From the NCBI RefSeq assembly GCF_001667015.1, contig NZ_LZIS01000017.1, forward strand, positions 1-32,265: a DNA stretch of 32,265 nucleotides, given 5' to 3'. Made by a program: the position numbers and the translations under genes. The notes beneath the pieces are model-generated. The model was given only the letters and a program-made list of their open reading frames with translations, was not told the DNA's origin and made no database searches. Origin of the DNA: Mycobacterium sp. E3198 (lineage in GTDB: Bacteria; Actinomycetota; Actinomycetes; Mycobacteriales; Mycobacteriaceae). Each line of letters begins with the position of its first letter. Position 1 is the first letter of the stretch. Positions 8,442 through 16,600 of this stretch are shown in pieces.

Positions 8442-9104
8442 ATGAATCCGAAGCTGTCGGGTCTACTCGCCATCGCGATGGCGTCGTTCGGCGTCCTCGT
8501 CGCACCCACCGCAACCGCCGACGCGGGGTGCGGGCCGGGCGGGCCGCCGCCCGGCGCGGCGAGCAAGGACGTCAGCGAGGCCTACGGCAAGCCGGCCACG
8601 ATGTGGATCACCAACACGGCTGTGGGCATCGCTACCGCCCAGGGCTACGGCGAGGCAAAGATACAGAGCCCCAGTCCCCTTCCACGCCGGGCGCTGCTCA
8701 TCGACGCGCAGCAGGACGGTAATCACCAGATCATCGTCGACACCGGCCGGGAGGCGATCCTCTACGCGGTGTCCGGCTGCACGATCACCCCGGTTGTCGA
8801 TCGGCAGGGCGAGTCCTTCCGGTTTGACCTGGGGCACCGGAGGGGCAACGGCGACGGCGTCGGTTGCAGCGACCTCGGCGACGGGCGTCAGCTGGTCGGC
8901 TTGCTACAGCTGCGCAACGACCAAGGCCACCCGCTAATGACGGTGCGCCGCACGGAGATCGACCTGAACGGTGCGACGGCCACGATCGGCCGCTCCGACA
9001 CGGTCACCGTAACTTCGCTTCAGGACCCGGCATGGACCACCGCAGGCGCCATCACCTGCGGAGACCTGAGCATGCTGCGGGACGGCGTCCAGGCGCCTTA
9101 CTAG
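8442..9104 (+). CDS. Secreted protein of unknown function
   Basis: This 220-residue protein has a clear Sec signal peptide (hydrophobic core LLAIAMASFGVLVAP, cleavage near ATADA, about residue 28). I do not recognise the mature domain. It has beta-strand-rich segments such as NHQIIVDTGREAILYAV and a central FRFDLGHRRGNGDGVGCSDL. Four cysteines (GCGPG, SGCTI, VGCSD, ITCGD) could form two disulfides. AGGAGA at 8430-8435 precedes the ATG by 6 nt. It follows the second NHL lipoprotein by 39 nt and is probably the last gene of that unit, since a new repeat-type promoter begins at its stop codon. A function linked to the neighbouring surface propellers is guessed from context only. Confidence 0.75.
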   Translation: MNPKLSGLLAIAMASFGVLVAPTATADAGCGPGGPPPGAASKDVSEAYGKPATMWITNTAVGIATAQGYGEAKIQSPSPLPRRALLIDAQQDGNHQIIVDTGREAILYAVSGCTITPVVDRQGESFRFDLGHRRGNGDGVGCSDLGDGRQLVGLLQLRNDQGHPLMTVRRTEIDLNGATATIGRSDTVTVTSLQDPAWTTAGAITCGDLSMLRDGVQAPY

Positions 9105-9133
9105 ACACAAGACTCACGCAAGAATCACGCAAG
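9104..9133 (+). promoter_or_regulatory. Second triple 11-bp-phased repeat of the CRCGCAAG type
   Basis: Units at 9104 (GACACAAG, two mismatches), 9115 (CACGCAAG) and 9126 (CACGCAAG) repeat with the same 11-bp period and nearly the same core as the site at 4773. TACAGC at 9142-9147 is a possible -10, with 8 bp between it and the last repeat; TAGACA at 9150 is an alternative. The spacing is as described for SARP-activated promoters. It precedes the Mpt64-like gene. Confidence 0.6.
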
Positions 9134-9156
9134 GCCTCCCCTACAGCCTTAGACAC

Positions 9157-9915
9157 ATGATGAAAGCTATCGCTTCGGCCAAAGAGGCCGTGACGAAAGG
9201 CGCGCTGGTTCCGATCGCGGCCGCGGCGGTGATCGCCGGCGCGGCGGGCTGCGGCGGGCACCAAGCGGGGCCCGCGCCGTCGTCGACCACATCGGTTGTG
9301 GCGCAAAGGCAATCGTCGTGCACCGATCTCGACGGAAGCATTGGACCCGATGGAATTTGCCACGCCCGTAGCGCCACCGCCACGTACACGATCGACATGG
9401 GTTTCCCCCTCGACTACCCGGAAATGCCGGCGGTGGTCGCCTTCCTGAAGCAAAATCGCGACGACTTCATCGACTGGGTCGCCGAGATTGGACCGCGCCA
9501 GAGTCGCGGCCGGCCCTACCAATACGCGGTGACCGCCAAGACGTATGGTTCGGGAGCCCCGGGGTCCGGCACCCAAAGCCTGGTGCTCAAGATCGACAAT
9601 GACACCGGTGCGGCCCACGAAGGCCACCCGAACACCATCTTCCGGGCGTTCAACTTCGACCTCACCAAGCGCGCCCCGATCACCTTCGGCACGCTGTTCA
9701 GGCCCGGGACGCACCCGCTCGACGTGCTCAACCCGATCGTTCGGCGCGATTTGCACGCGCCGTCCGCCGACCTCGACGAAGAGAAGTACCAAAACTTCGG
9801 GATCACCGACGACGCGGTGATCTTCTTCTTCGGCCAGGACCAGGTGGTACAGGACAACGCCGGACCACACAAAGTCACCGTCCCCCGCACCGAGCTCGCA
9901 TCGATGCTGGCGTAA
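9157..9915 (+). CDS. Mpt64-family (DUF3298/RsiV-like) exported protein, probable lipoprotein
   Basis: This 252-residue protein resembles the secreted M. tuberculosis antigen Mpt64 along its length. Shared phrases include the YTIDMGFPLDYP strand, AFLKQNRDDFI helix, GTQSLVLKI, the PITFGTLF turn, EKYQNFGITDDAVIFFF and a C-terminal VPRTELASMLA. It differs at the N-terminus: a long hydrophobic segment ends in IAGAAGC with Cys32, so it may be membrane-anchored by lipid, although the lipobox is not ideal. Two cysteines near residues 55 and 68 match the cysteine region of Mpt64. The start is one of two adjacent ATGs (9157/9160). The 11-bp repeats upstream suggest a separate transcription start for this gene and the next. 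The biochemical role of Mpt64 is unsettled, and none is claimed here. Confidence 0.8.
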   Translation: MMKAIASAKEAVTKGALVPIAAAAVIAGAAGCGGHQAGPAPSSTTSVVAQRQSSCTDLDGSIGPDGICHARSATATYTIDMGFPLDYPEMPAVVAFLKQNRDDFIDWVAEIGPRQSRGRPYQYAVTAKTYGSGAPGSGTQSLVLKIDNDTGAAHEGHPNTIFRAFNFDLTKRAPITFGTLFRPGTHPLDVLNPIVRRDLHAPSADLDEEKYQNFGITDDAVIFFFGQDQVVQDNAGPHKVTVPRTELASMLA

Positions 9916-9938
9916 TCCGAGAAGGGAAACGAATCAAC

Positions 9939-11213
9939 ATGAACGTCAAAGCCATTCGAGCCCAACGCAAGCGATCCGCGTCAGCCGGAGCATGGCGCGG
10001 CCGGCTCGGCATCATCGCGCTGGCGGCGGTGCTGGCCGCCGGGTGCTCGTCGACCGGTTCGACCACGGCGCACGGTCCGGCGGCCCGCTCGGCCGCCGAG
10101 GCGCAGCCGGCGGCCCACGGTGTCGAGGCCAAGATCGAGACCATCCCATGGTCGCAGGTCGGCCCGGGTTGGATGCTGGCCCTGTGGAGCCCGGCCATCA
10201 GCCACCGACCCGGCGAGAAACGCGACCCCAACGAGCCCCACGCGGAGAAGGTCAGCACCACGCTGTACCTCGTCGACCCGGCCGGCGGACGCTACCCGAT
10301 CACCACATTTGGGCCCGGCTCTGGAGCCCGGCTGGTCGACTGGTCGGGCGACGGGGCCCATGCGCTTTTCTACGCGACCAAAGCCGGCTCGGTGCATGAC
10401 GAGACGGCAATCTCCGTCGACCTTCGCAATGGCAACCAGACCGCGTTCCCCGTCGTCGATGGCGGGCCCGTCGGCTACGCGCGCCCCGACGGCACGGCCG
10501 TGCTGATCGGCACGGGGCACTACCCGGCTCCGCCCTCGCTGCATCGGTTCGACCTCTCCGGCAAGCAGGAGCTGACGTATCCAGTGGGGCCGGACTATCA
10601 AGGGGGACCTCTGCCGACACCCGACGGCGCGCAACTGGTCGTCGGCTCCACCAAAGGCCTTGCCCTGATGGGCAGCGAAGGTACGTCCGGGAAGGAATTG
10701 CCGGTACCAGGGGACCTCACCGCGTGCCGGCCGGTGCGGTGGTGGACCCCGGCGACGGTGGTCCTCGCCCACTGCACCGACACCGCCCGTTACTCGCACA
10801 CCGGCCAACTGTGGCGAGTGCCCGTCGACGGCACCACGCCGACCGCGCTGACCGCGGTCAACTCCGGAACCGGGCGCGATGCCGGATTCGACGGCGACCT
10901 CGGTGACACCGACGCGTGGCCGTTACCGAGCGGCACGTTCCTGCAGTCGATCGGCGGGTGCGGCACCATGTTCCTGTCGCGGCTGACGCCCGACGGGCAC
11001 ACCACGCGGGTGAAGGTGCCCGGCGTGTCCGACAGCGTGATGGTCGACGGCGTGAGCGGTGACAAGCTGGTCCTGGTCGGCAAGGCAGGCTGCGGGCCCG
11101 GCACTTCGCTGCTGGCCTACGACCCGGCGGCCAACACGTTCACCACCTTGCTCGGGCCGGCGGTCAATGGCGGCAGCGTGACGCAGGCGCTCGTGTTCCC
11201 GGCGCGGAAGTAG
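9939..11213 (+). CDS. TolB-like propeller lipoprotein, paralogue of the gene at 4866
   Basis: This 424-residue protein aligns end to end with the secreted protein at 4866. Shared phrases include AAHGVEA, PWSQVGPGW, TTLYLVDPAGGRYPITTF, LVDWSGDG, LTYPVGPD and the C-terminal LLGPAVNGGSV. It differs in having a longer basic N-terminus and a lipobox (LAAGC, Cys36), so one copy is lipid-anchored and the other released. The four C-terminal cysteines are conserved (TACRP, AHCTD, GGCGT, AGCGP). GAAGGG lies upstream of the ATG, and the gene follows the Mpt64-like gene by 23 nt, so they are likely co-transcribed. The pair brackets the exported-protein cluster, which suggests that one propeller was duplicated and re-targeted. 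No catalytic motif is visible and the role is unknown. Confidence 0.8.
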   Translation: MNVKAIRAQRKRSASAGAWRGRLGIIALAAVLAAGCSSTGSTTAHGPAARSAAEAQPAAHGVEAKIETIPWSQVGPGWMLALWSPAISHRPGEKRDPNEPHAEKVSTTLYLVDPAGGRYPITTFGPGSGARLVDWSGDGAHALFYATKAGSVHDETAISVDLRNGNQTAFPVVDGGPVGYARPDGTAVLIGTGHYPAPPSLHRFDLSGKQELTYPVGPDYQGGPLPTPDGAQLVVGSTKGLALMGSEGTSGKELPVPGDLTACRPVRWWTPATVVLAHCTDTARYSHTGQLWRVPVDGTTPTALTAVNSGTGRDAGFDGDLGDTDAWPLPSGTFLQSIGGCGTMFLSRLTPDGHTTRVKVPGVSDSVMVDGVSGDKLVLVGKAGCGPGTSLLAYDPAANTFTTLLGPAVNGGSVTQALVFPARK

Positions 11214-11300
11214 CGACGGGTTTATGTTGACCTGGTAGACTCGATATATTGCCAGATTAAGCCGCATATGAACGCCTGATTGGACGATAATTCGATCATG

Positions 11301-11335
11301 TTGCTTGACCATGTTTACTCGACTAACCTAGCGAT
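11301..11335 (+). promoter_or_regulatory. Leaderless SigA-type promoter of the RES module
   Basis: TTGCTT (11301-11306), a 17-bp spacer and TAACCT (11324-11329) form a near-consensus promoter whose expected start point coincides with the ATG at 11336. No Shine-Dalgarno sequence precedes the gene. The 122-bp region from 11214 is AT-rich compared with its surroundings, and ACTCGA appears twice (11239 and 11317), a possible operator half-site. Confidence 0.55.
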
Positions 11336-11836
11336 ATGACAGCACTGCCCGCCTTGCTCGACAGGGAACTTGCCAACCAGGGAATCGACGACAGCACGTT
11401 GGGCAAGAGCGACCTCGAATACGCGGAGGTAGCCATCCGCAGCCTCGTGACCCGCCTCAAGACGCGCACCACGTGGGAAAGCCACATCGGCCCGCTGTTG
11501 ACCCACAGCCAGGCGCTGGATTTGACGAACTGGACCAAGCAGGCATTGAGCAACGCGGTGCGGGACCACCGCGTCCTTCGTCTCGACAGCGACGGCAATC
11601 ACGCCTACCTGCTCGCGGGGTTCGACGATCAGTCGCCGGCGCGCCCACTGCCCGGTATCAAGCAGGTGCTCAAAGCGTTGGCCCCGTCCGATCCGCCTGG
11701 ATGGGCCGCGGCATCGTGGCTGATGTCGCCGCAGCCGGAACTCGGCGGCAGAACGCCACGGGACGCGTTGATAGCGGGGATGGGTGACCAGGTCGCGACG
11801 CTTGCCGAGCAGGCGGCGGCGCGGCTGGCCGGGTGA
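11336..11836 (+). CDS. RES-type antitoxin (DUF2384/MbcA-like C-terminus)
   Basis: This 166-residue protein has a DNA-binding-like region (about 58-95: QALDLTNWTKQALSNAV, then a wing-like VLRLDSDGNHAYLLAGF). It ends with the antitoxin motif of RES systems, ASWLMSPQPELGGRTPRDAL (about 126-145). The pattern W-L-x-x-P-x-x-x-LGG-x-P is characteristic of Xre/MbcA/ParS-type antitoxins, which bury the toxin active site and repress the operon. The stop codon overlaps the toxin GTG by four bases (GTGA), the usual coupling for such pairs. It is longer than M. tuberculosis MbcA (about 113 residues), as in other actinobacterial RES antitoxins. The promoter appears leaderless. The assignment rests on the C-terminal motif plus the neighbouring RES gene. 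Confidence 0.8.
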   Translation: MTALPALLDRELANQGIDDSTLGKSDLEYAEVAIRSLVTRLKTRTTWESHIGPLLTHSQALDLTNWTKQALSNAVRDHRVLRLDSDGNHAYLLAGFDDQSPARPLPGIKQVLKALAPSDPPGWAAASWLMSPQPELGGRTPRDALIAGMGDQVATLAEQAAARLAG

Positions 11837-12462
11837 GCCCGGCGTCCCGGGCTGTCGATCATCTCGCCAAACCACCGCCACCCGCCCGGCTCAAGGCGGC
11901 GTTTCCGGTCCGGGACTACGCGCCGGGCTCTGAGGTATTTCGCTCGCACGGCCATGGGCAGGAGCCTCGTTGGTTCAGTTGTTCTGGCGCGGGACGATTC
12001 GACCTCGCCACTCCCGACGGCACCTGTTACGTGGCCGAATCGGAGGTAGTCACGCTACTGGAGACGTGGGGCGGCCTCCAGGTAGTGCCCAATTACAAGG
12101 CAGCGGAACGCGACTCATCGTGCTTGCGCCTCGACAAGGGCGCTAGGGTGGCCGACCTGACCTCGAACCTGGCTATTCAGTACGGCGTCACCTCGGAGAT
12201 CTTCAGCACCATCGACTACGGGCTGACCCAGCTGTGGGCGTCGGCTCTTCGGCAAGCCGGCTTTGGCGGGATTCGGTACTGGGCAAGGCATGACCTCGCG
12301 CACACCGCAGGGTGCCTCGCGTTGTTCGGTCCCGCCGACCCCAAAAAATCTCTCGCCGGCTTCGAGGTACTCAACACAGACCATCTGCCGGACCGTGTCG
12401 ACCTGCTCGACGAGCTCGAACAACAGACGGGCATTGTGGTCTTGCCCGTCCCGCCAATCTAA
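11833..12462 (+). CDS. RES-domain toxin (NAD-degrading type)
   Basis: This 209-residue protein starts at a GTG that overlaps the antitoxin stop codon. It has the RES layout: VFRSHG with Arg37, GRFDLATPDGTCYVAES with Arg55, Tyr66 and Glu69, and a C-terminal GIRYWARHD...GCLALFG. Known RES toxins such as Res and MbcT cleave or phosphorolyse NAD+ and stop growth unless bound by the antitoxin. The third signature residue of the family, a serine in the Y-x-S-R type motif, appears here as Ala151 in RYWARHD. Activity may therefore be reduced, or this subfamily may use another residue. The module is compact, carries its own promoter and sits between unrelated genes, consistent with a mobile accessory cassette. 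Confidence 0.8.
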   Translation: MSPASRAVDHLAKPPPPARLKAAFPVRDYAPGSEVFRSHGHGQEPRWFSCSGAGRFDLATPDGTCYVAESEVVTLLETWGGLQVVPNYKAAERDSSCLRLDKGARVADLTSNLAIQYGVTSEIFSTIDYGLTQLWASALRQAGFGGIRYWARHDLAHTAGCLALFGPADPKKSLAGFEVLNTDHLPDRVDLLDELEQQTGIVVLPVPPI

Positions 12463-12799
12463 GTAGGGCCGGCCTCGCGACGGAGAACGCCCTGAAGTAG
12501 ACAGGCCAATTTCAGACAAACGAGCCCCGGGAATTCATGCCTTGGACACATAGGTGTTTTGCAAAAGGCATTTCACAACCGGTTTTGCTCGTCCTAGCGT
12601 CCTAACCGGGCTTAGAAACCCCTATGAGAACAGCCGCCCACCGACGCCTCGCGGCACGGCATGCCGACAATGTGCTTGAGCGCCGAACCCGCTGCGGGGC
12701 GTTAACTTCAAGGCATTAGCTGGGCTCGTAGCCGACACAGCGAATACCGGCCGCGGTTGCGGTGTTGTGTCGGCTATGGCCCGGACAGGAGACCCCACC
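12463..12799. other. 337-bp intergenic region with several short repeats
   Basis: No convincing gene is present. The region is less GC-rich than its flanks around 12550-12620. It holds TTTTGC at 12557 and 12583, a short palindrome TTTTGCAAAA, a GTCCTA pair at 12591/12599, and the 11-bp inverted repeat at 12729-12776. It should contain the promoter of the lipoprotein gene at 12800. Confidence 0.5.
12729..12776. repeat. Perfect 11-bp inverted repeat upstream of the PknH-sensor-like gene
   Basis: TAGCCGACACA (12729-12739) and TGTGTCGGCTA (12766-12776) are exact reverse complements separated by 26 bp, ending 23 nt before the ATG at 12800. It could be an operator bound by a dimer or a hairpin in the 5' untranslated RNA. 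The core GCCGACAC resembles GCAGACAC in the palindrome at 12861. Confidence 0.6.
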
Positions 12800-13501
12800 A
12801 TGAGCGCGCGCCACGTCATCCTCGCGACGACGGCCCTGTGCCTGCTGCTGAGCGGCTGCACCGTGTCTGCCACCGGGCGCCCGGTGGCAGACACGGACCT
12901 GGGGCATTGGCAGCCCCCGCGGATTCTCAACACGCGCCTGGACCACCTGCTGTTGACCGCCGGTGACGTCGACGCCGTGGGGCAAACCACGAATATGGTG
13001 TTGCGCAGGCCGATTTCGGAGATGTCGCACAGCGAGGACCAGGTCTCGGATCGCAACTGCCTGGATGCCTATTCGCCGGTCGAGGCCGCCGTCTACCGCG
13101 ACAGCAGCTGGGTTGCGCTGGAAGGACAGTTCCTCGACAACGCCCGCGCGGCCGGCCAGCGCAAGCACGCACTGCTGCAGGCGGTGGTCAGGTTCCGCGA
13201 CGCCGACGTGGCGCAGCAATTCTTCACCCAGGCCATACCGCGGTGGGCCGCCTGCGCCAACCGGCCACTGACGTTCAGCCAGCCCGGCGACCCGGCGGTC
13301 AAGTGGACTTTCGGCGGGCTGGCGGCGACCGACACGTCGCTGAGCCTGGTGCAGACCCTGGACAACGGCCACGGCTTCGCCTGCCAGCGTGCGCTGGGAG
13401 TGCGGAACAACATCATCATCGACACGCTGTGGTGTGGGTTCGACACCGCCAACCAGGCGGGCGACGTCGTTAGCAAGATCGCGTCCGCGGTCGAGGTGTG
13501 A
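12800..13501 (+). CDS. Lipoprotein consisting of a free-standing PknH-type sensor domain
   Basis: This 233-residue lipoprotein has the lipobox LSGC (Cys20). The mature part follows the C-terminal sensor domain of M. tuberculosis PknH: an initial LLLTAGDVDAV helix, AVVRFRDADVAQQFF, a WTFGGL strand, FACQRALGVRNNIIID and a final NQAGDVVSKIASAVE helix. Cysteines 87, 152, 195 and 212 match the two disulfides of that domain. I choose ATG 12800 because AGGAGA at 12787-12792 precedes it by 7 nt and the lipoprotein signal then starts correctly; an in-frame GTG at 12767 lies inside the inverted repeat. Stand-alone lipoproteins with this fold occur in mycobacteria. Their ligand is unknown, and a cell-wall or lipid ligand is inferred. 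It lies about 8 kb from a kinase lacking this domain. Confidence 0.85.
   Translation: MSARHVILATTALCLLLSGCTVSATGRPVADTDLGHWQPPRILNTRLDHLLLTAGDVDAVGQTTNMVLRRPISEMSHSEDQVSDRNCLDAYSPVEAAVYRDSSWVALEGQFLDNARAAGQRKHALLQAVVRFRDADVAQQFFTQAIPRWAACANRPLTFSQPGDPAVKWTFGGLAATDTSLSLVQTLDNGHGFACQRALGVRNNIIIDTLWCGFDTANQAGDVVSKIASAVEV
12861..12896. repeat. 36-bp perfect palindrome inside a coding region
   Basis: CCGTGTCTGCCACCGGGC (12861-12878) is followed at once by its exact reverse complement, with no spacer. It encodes the linker just after the lipidated Cys20 (TVSATGRPVADTD). The extruded form would be an 18-bp hairpin near the 5' end of the message. Confidence 0.9.
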
Positions 13502-13589
13502 CCGCCTGGTACCGGTCGTGATTGCTGCTCGACCGTAGGCGAACGGCGTGACCAGATCCGCATCCTCAGAACTTCCAGGTGAGGGAGCT

Positions 13590-13617
13590 TTTACTAGATC
13601 TTGACTGCTTGTTGAAT
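13590..13617 (+). promoter_or_regulatory. Triple 11-bp-phased TTKAMT repeat before giant gene A
   Basis: TTTACT (13590), TTGACT (13601) and TTGAAT (13612) recur with an 11-bp period. The same three hexamers with the same spacing lie before giant gene B, inside a block of about 60 bp that is conserved between the two. A -10-like GACGAT (13627-13632) follows by 9 bp and ends 7 nt before the GTG start. SARP binding is inferred from the layout. Confidence 0.55.
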
Positions 13618-16600
13618 CGTCTTACCGACGATTGCGGACGTGACTACTCTTCTAGAGGTGGAACTGGGGGTTTTGGGACCTCTCCAGGTCCGGCGCGAGG
13701 GCACGCCGGTCACGATCCCCGGCGCAAAACCTCGCGCCATTCTTACGATGCTCGGGCTGCACGCCGGTTCCATTGTCTCGGCCGATACCCTCGTGGAGCT
13801 GCTCTGGGGCGAGGATCCGCCGCGCACCGCTGCCAAGGCCCTGCAGACCCACATCTCCTTGCTGCGTCGCATCCTCGGCGACGGCTTTGTGGTGACCGAG
13901 GGAACGGGTTGGACCCTGGCCGACGCCGACGTTGATGCCTCGCGCTACAAGGGGGCCGCGCGAATGGGTCGCGATGCCGCCGCAGCCGGCGACACGGGCC
14001 AGGCGGTGGCCCGCTTCGAGGAGGCCCTTACCCTGTGGCGCGGAATACCCGAACTGCCCGATGGCCGGCGGGGAACATCCGAAAACACGCGCTGGATCGA
14101 GGGCCATGCGGCGCTGGTGGAAGACCGGGCCGATGCGCTGCTCGCGACGGGCCGCGCAGCCGAGATCATCGGCGAGCTCGAAGCCGCGGTAGCCGACGCG
14201 CCGCTACGTGAAAGACGATGGGGCCAGCTGATGCTCGCCCTCTACCGCGCCGGTAGGCAGGGCGAGGCGCTCGGCGCCTATCGACGTGCCCGGTCGCTGC
14301 TGGCCGACGAATTGGGGGTCGATCCCGGGCCGGACCTTCGCCGGCTCGAGGCCGCGATCGTCGCGCAAGATGCCGCACTGGAAGTCCCTGCAGCACAACA
14401 TGGTCCGGCGGTCACGCGCCCGGTGACCTTCCTGCTGACCGACATCGAGGGCTCAACGGCCGCCTGGGAGGCGCAGGCCGACGCGATGGCGCTGGCGCTC
14501 GCACGACACGACGAGCTCGTCGAACAGGTCGTCACCTCGCGCGGCGGACGGCTGATCAAGACGCGCGGCGAGGGTGATGCGACGTTCTCGGTCTTCGAGC
14601 GGCCGTCGGCGGCCGCTGCCGCCGCTATCGAGCTGCAAGACGCGATCAGTCACGAGCCGTGGGCGCTGGCCGAACCCATGCGTGTCCGCGTGGCGTTGCA
14701 CACCGGCGAGGCCGAGCTGAGAGACGGCGACTACTTCGGCCGGGCCGTCAACCGCGCCGCGCGGCTGCGGTCGTTGGCCGAGGGCGGTCAGATTTTGTGC
14801 TCGGGTGCGATCGCCGAACTCGTCATCGACTCACTCCCCGACGACGTTGCGCTAGCCGACCTGGGAATGCGCAAGCTGCGCAACCTCACCCGCCCGGAGC
14901 ACGTCTTCGAACTCCGGCTGGAAACCGACGAGGATGGTCCTCAACCGCAGACCAGCGAGGTGCCCATCGAACGGCCGAGCCTTCCCGCAGTGCTCGCCGG
15001 CACGGGGCCGTTCGTCGGACGCGGGCGTGAGTTCGAGCGGCTATATTCCGCGTGGCAGACCACCCTCGCGGGCGCCACGAACGCGGTGCTGATCGCCGGC
15101 GAACCGGGTGTCGGCAAAACCCGGCTGGCGGGCGAATGGTCAAGGCAGGCCTATGACCAAGGCGCACTGGTGATTTACGGCCGTTGCGACGAGGACCTCG
15201 GCGCGCCCTACCAACCATTCGCAGAGGCATTGCGCTCGCTGTTGCCATGCGTCGGCGCCGACAGGCTGCACGGGCTGCGCGGTGTCGAGGCGCTACTCCC
15301 CCTGGTTCCCGGACTGACCGATCTGCTCCCCGATCTGGCCGCGCCGACGCGAGCCGACCCCGACACCGAACGCTACGCACTGTTCGACGCCGTCGTCACC
15401 GTGCTGGGTGTCGCGTCGACGAGCGCGCCCGTCGTCCTGATCCTCGACGACCTGCACTGGGCGGCCAAACCCACGCTGCTCCTCCTGCGGCATCTGCTGC
15501 GTTTCGGCGAGCGGTCGCGTGTGCAGATCATCGGCACCTACCGCAGCACCGATCTCGACCGCTCCCATCCTCTGGCGGCGATGCTCGCCGACCTGCACCG
15601 GGACGGCACGGGCGATCGCCTTCAGCTGAGCGGCCTCGACGCGGACGACGTGACGGCGTATGTCGCCGAGGCCGGCTACGACGACGAGGAGCTGGCCCGG
15701 GCGTTGGCGTCGGTGACGGGCGGCAATCCCTTCTTCCTCATCGAGGCCCTGCGGCACGTCGACGAAAGTGGCGGCCGGTGGGACCAGAGCACCCTGCCCC
15801 AGGGGGTACGCGAGGCGGTGAGCCGTCGCCTTTCGCGACTCACGCCCGAGACCAACAAAGCCCTTGGGGCCGCGGCGGTTGTCGGCAGCCGATTCGGCTT
15901 GGAACTGGTCGAGCGGGTCGTTGGTGACGACCTCCTGGACGCGTTCGACGAAGCGTGCAAGGCCGGCATCGTCATCGAAGAGTCGGGCGGAAACTACCGG
16001 TTCAACCACGCACTGGTGCGGCAGTCGCTGTTGGCGGAGTTGGCGTCGGTGCGACGGATGCGGCTGCACCAGCGCATCGCCACGACGCTGGAGACTCAGC
16101 CCGGCGCCAACGACGAGTTGCTGGCCGAACTGGCTTACCACTATTTCGAATGCGCGTGGGCGGGCAACGCGGCCAAGGCCGTTGACTACTGCAGGCGTGC
16201 CGCGGACCAGGCGATGGCTCGCCTCGCTTACGAAGGCGCCGCTGACCTGTACGATCGGGCTTTGCACGCGCTGGAAGAGATCGACGACGAGCTGCCCGAC
16301 CGCGACGATCAGACCGCCGAGCTGCTGGTCGCACGCTGCGAGGCGCTGCTGGCCGCCGGTGACGTAGCCTCCGCGGCCGGTGCGGTCTCTCAATTGCAAA
16401 GCTCGACAGTCGATTCAGCTCGTCTAGCGGCATGGGCGACGTGCTTCGACGGACAGCTGTCGATGCTGACCCATCCCGAGCGGTTGGACGAGATCGAGGC
16501 CGCGGTGGGAGCGGCCGCCAATAGACTCGCCGCGCTCGACGACGCCGCCGGCGAAGCCATGGCCCACACCGTCCGTGCCGGCTGCCTGGCGCGGCTCGGG

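Noticed and set aside
12767..12799. GTG 12767 as the start of the PknH-sensor-like lipoprotein
   Set aside because: It lies inside the inverted repeat. ATG 12800 has a good ribosome binding site and gives a standard lipoprotein signal.
15293..16399. Long minus-strand reading frame opposite the ATPase region of giant gene A
   Set aside because: It is a high-GC shadow frame without recognisable domains. The plus-strand protein has clear motifs throughout this stretch.
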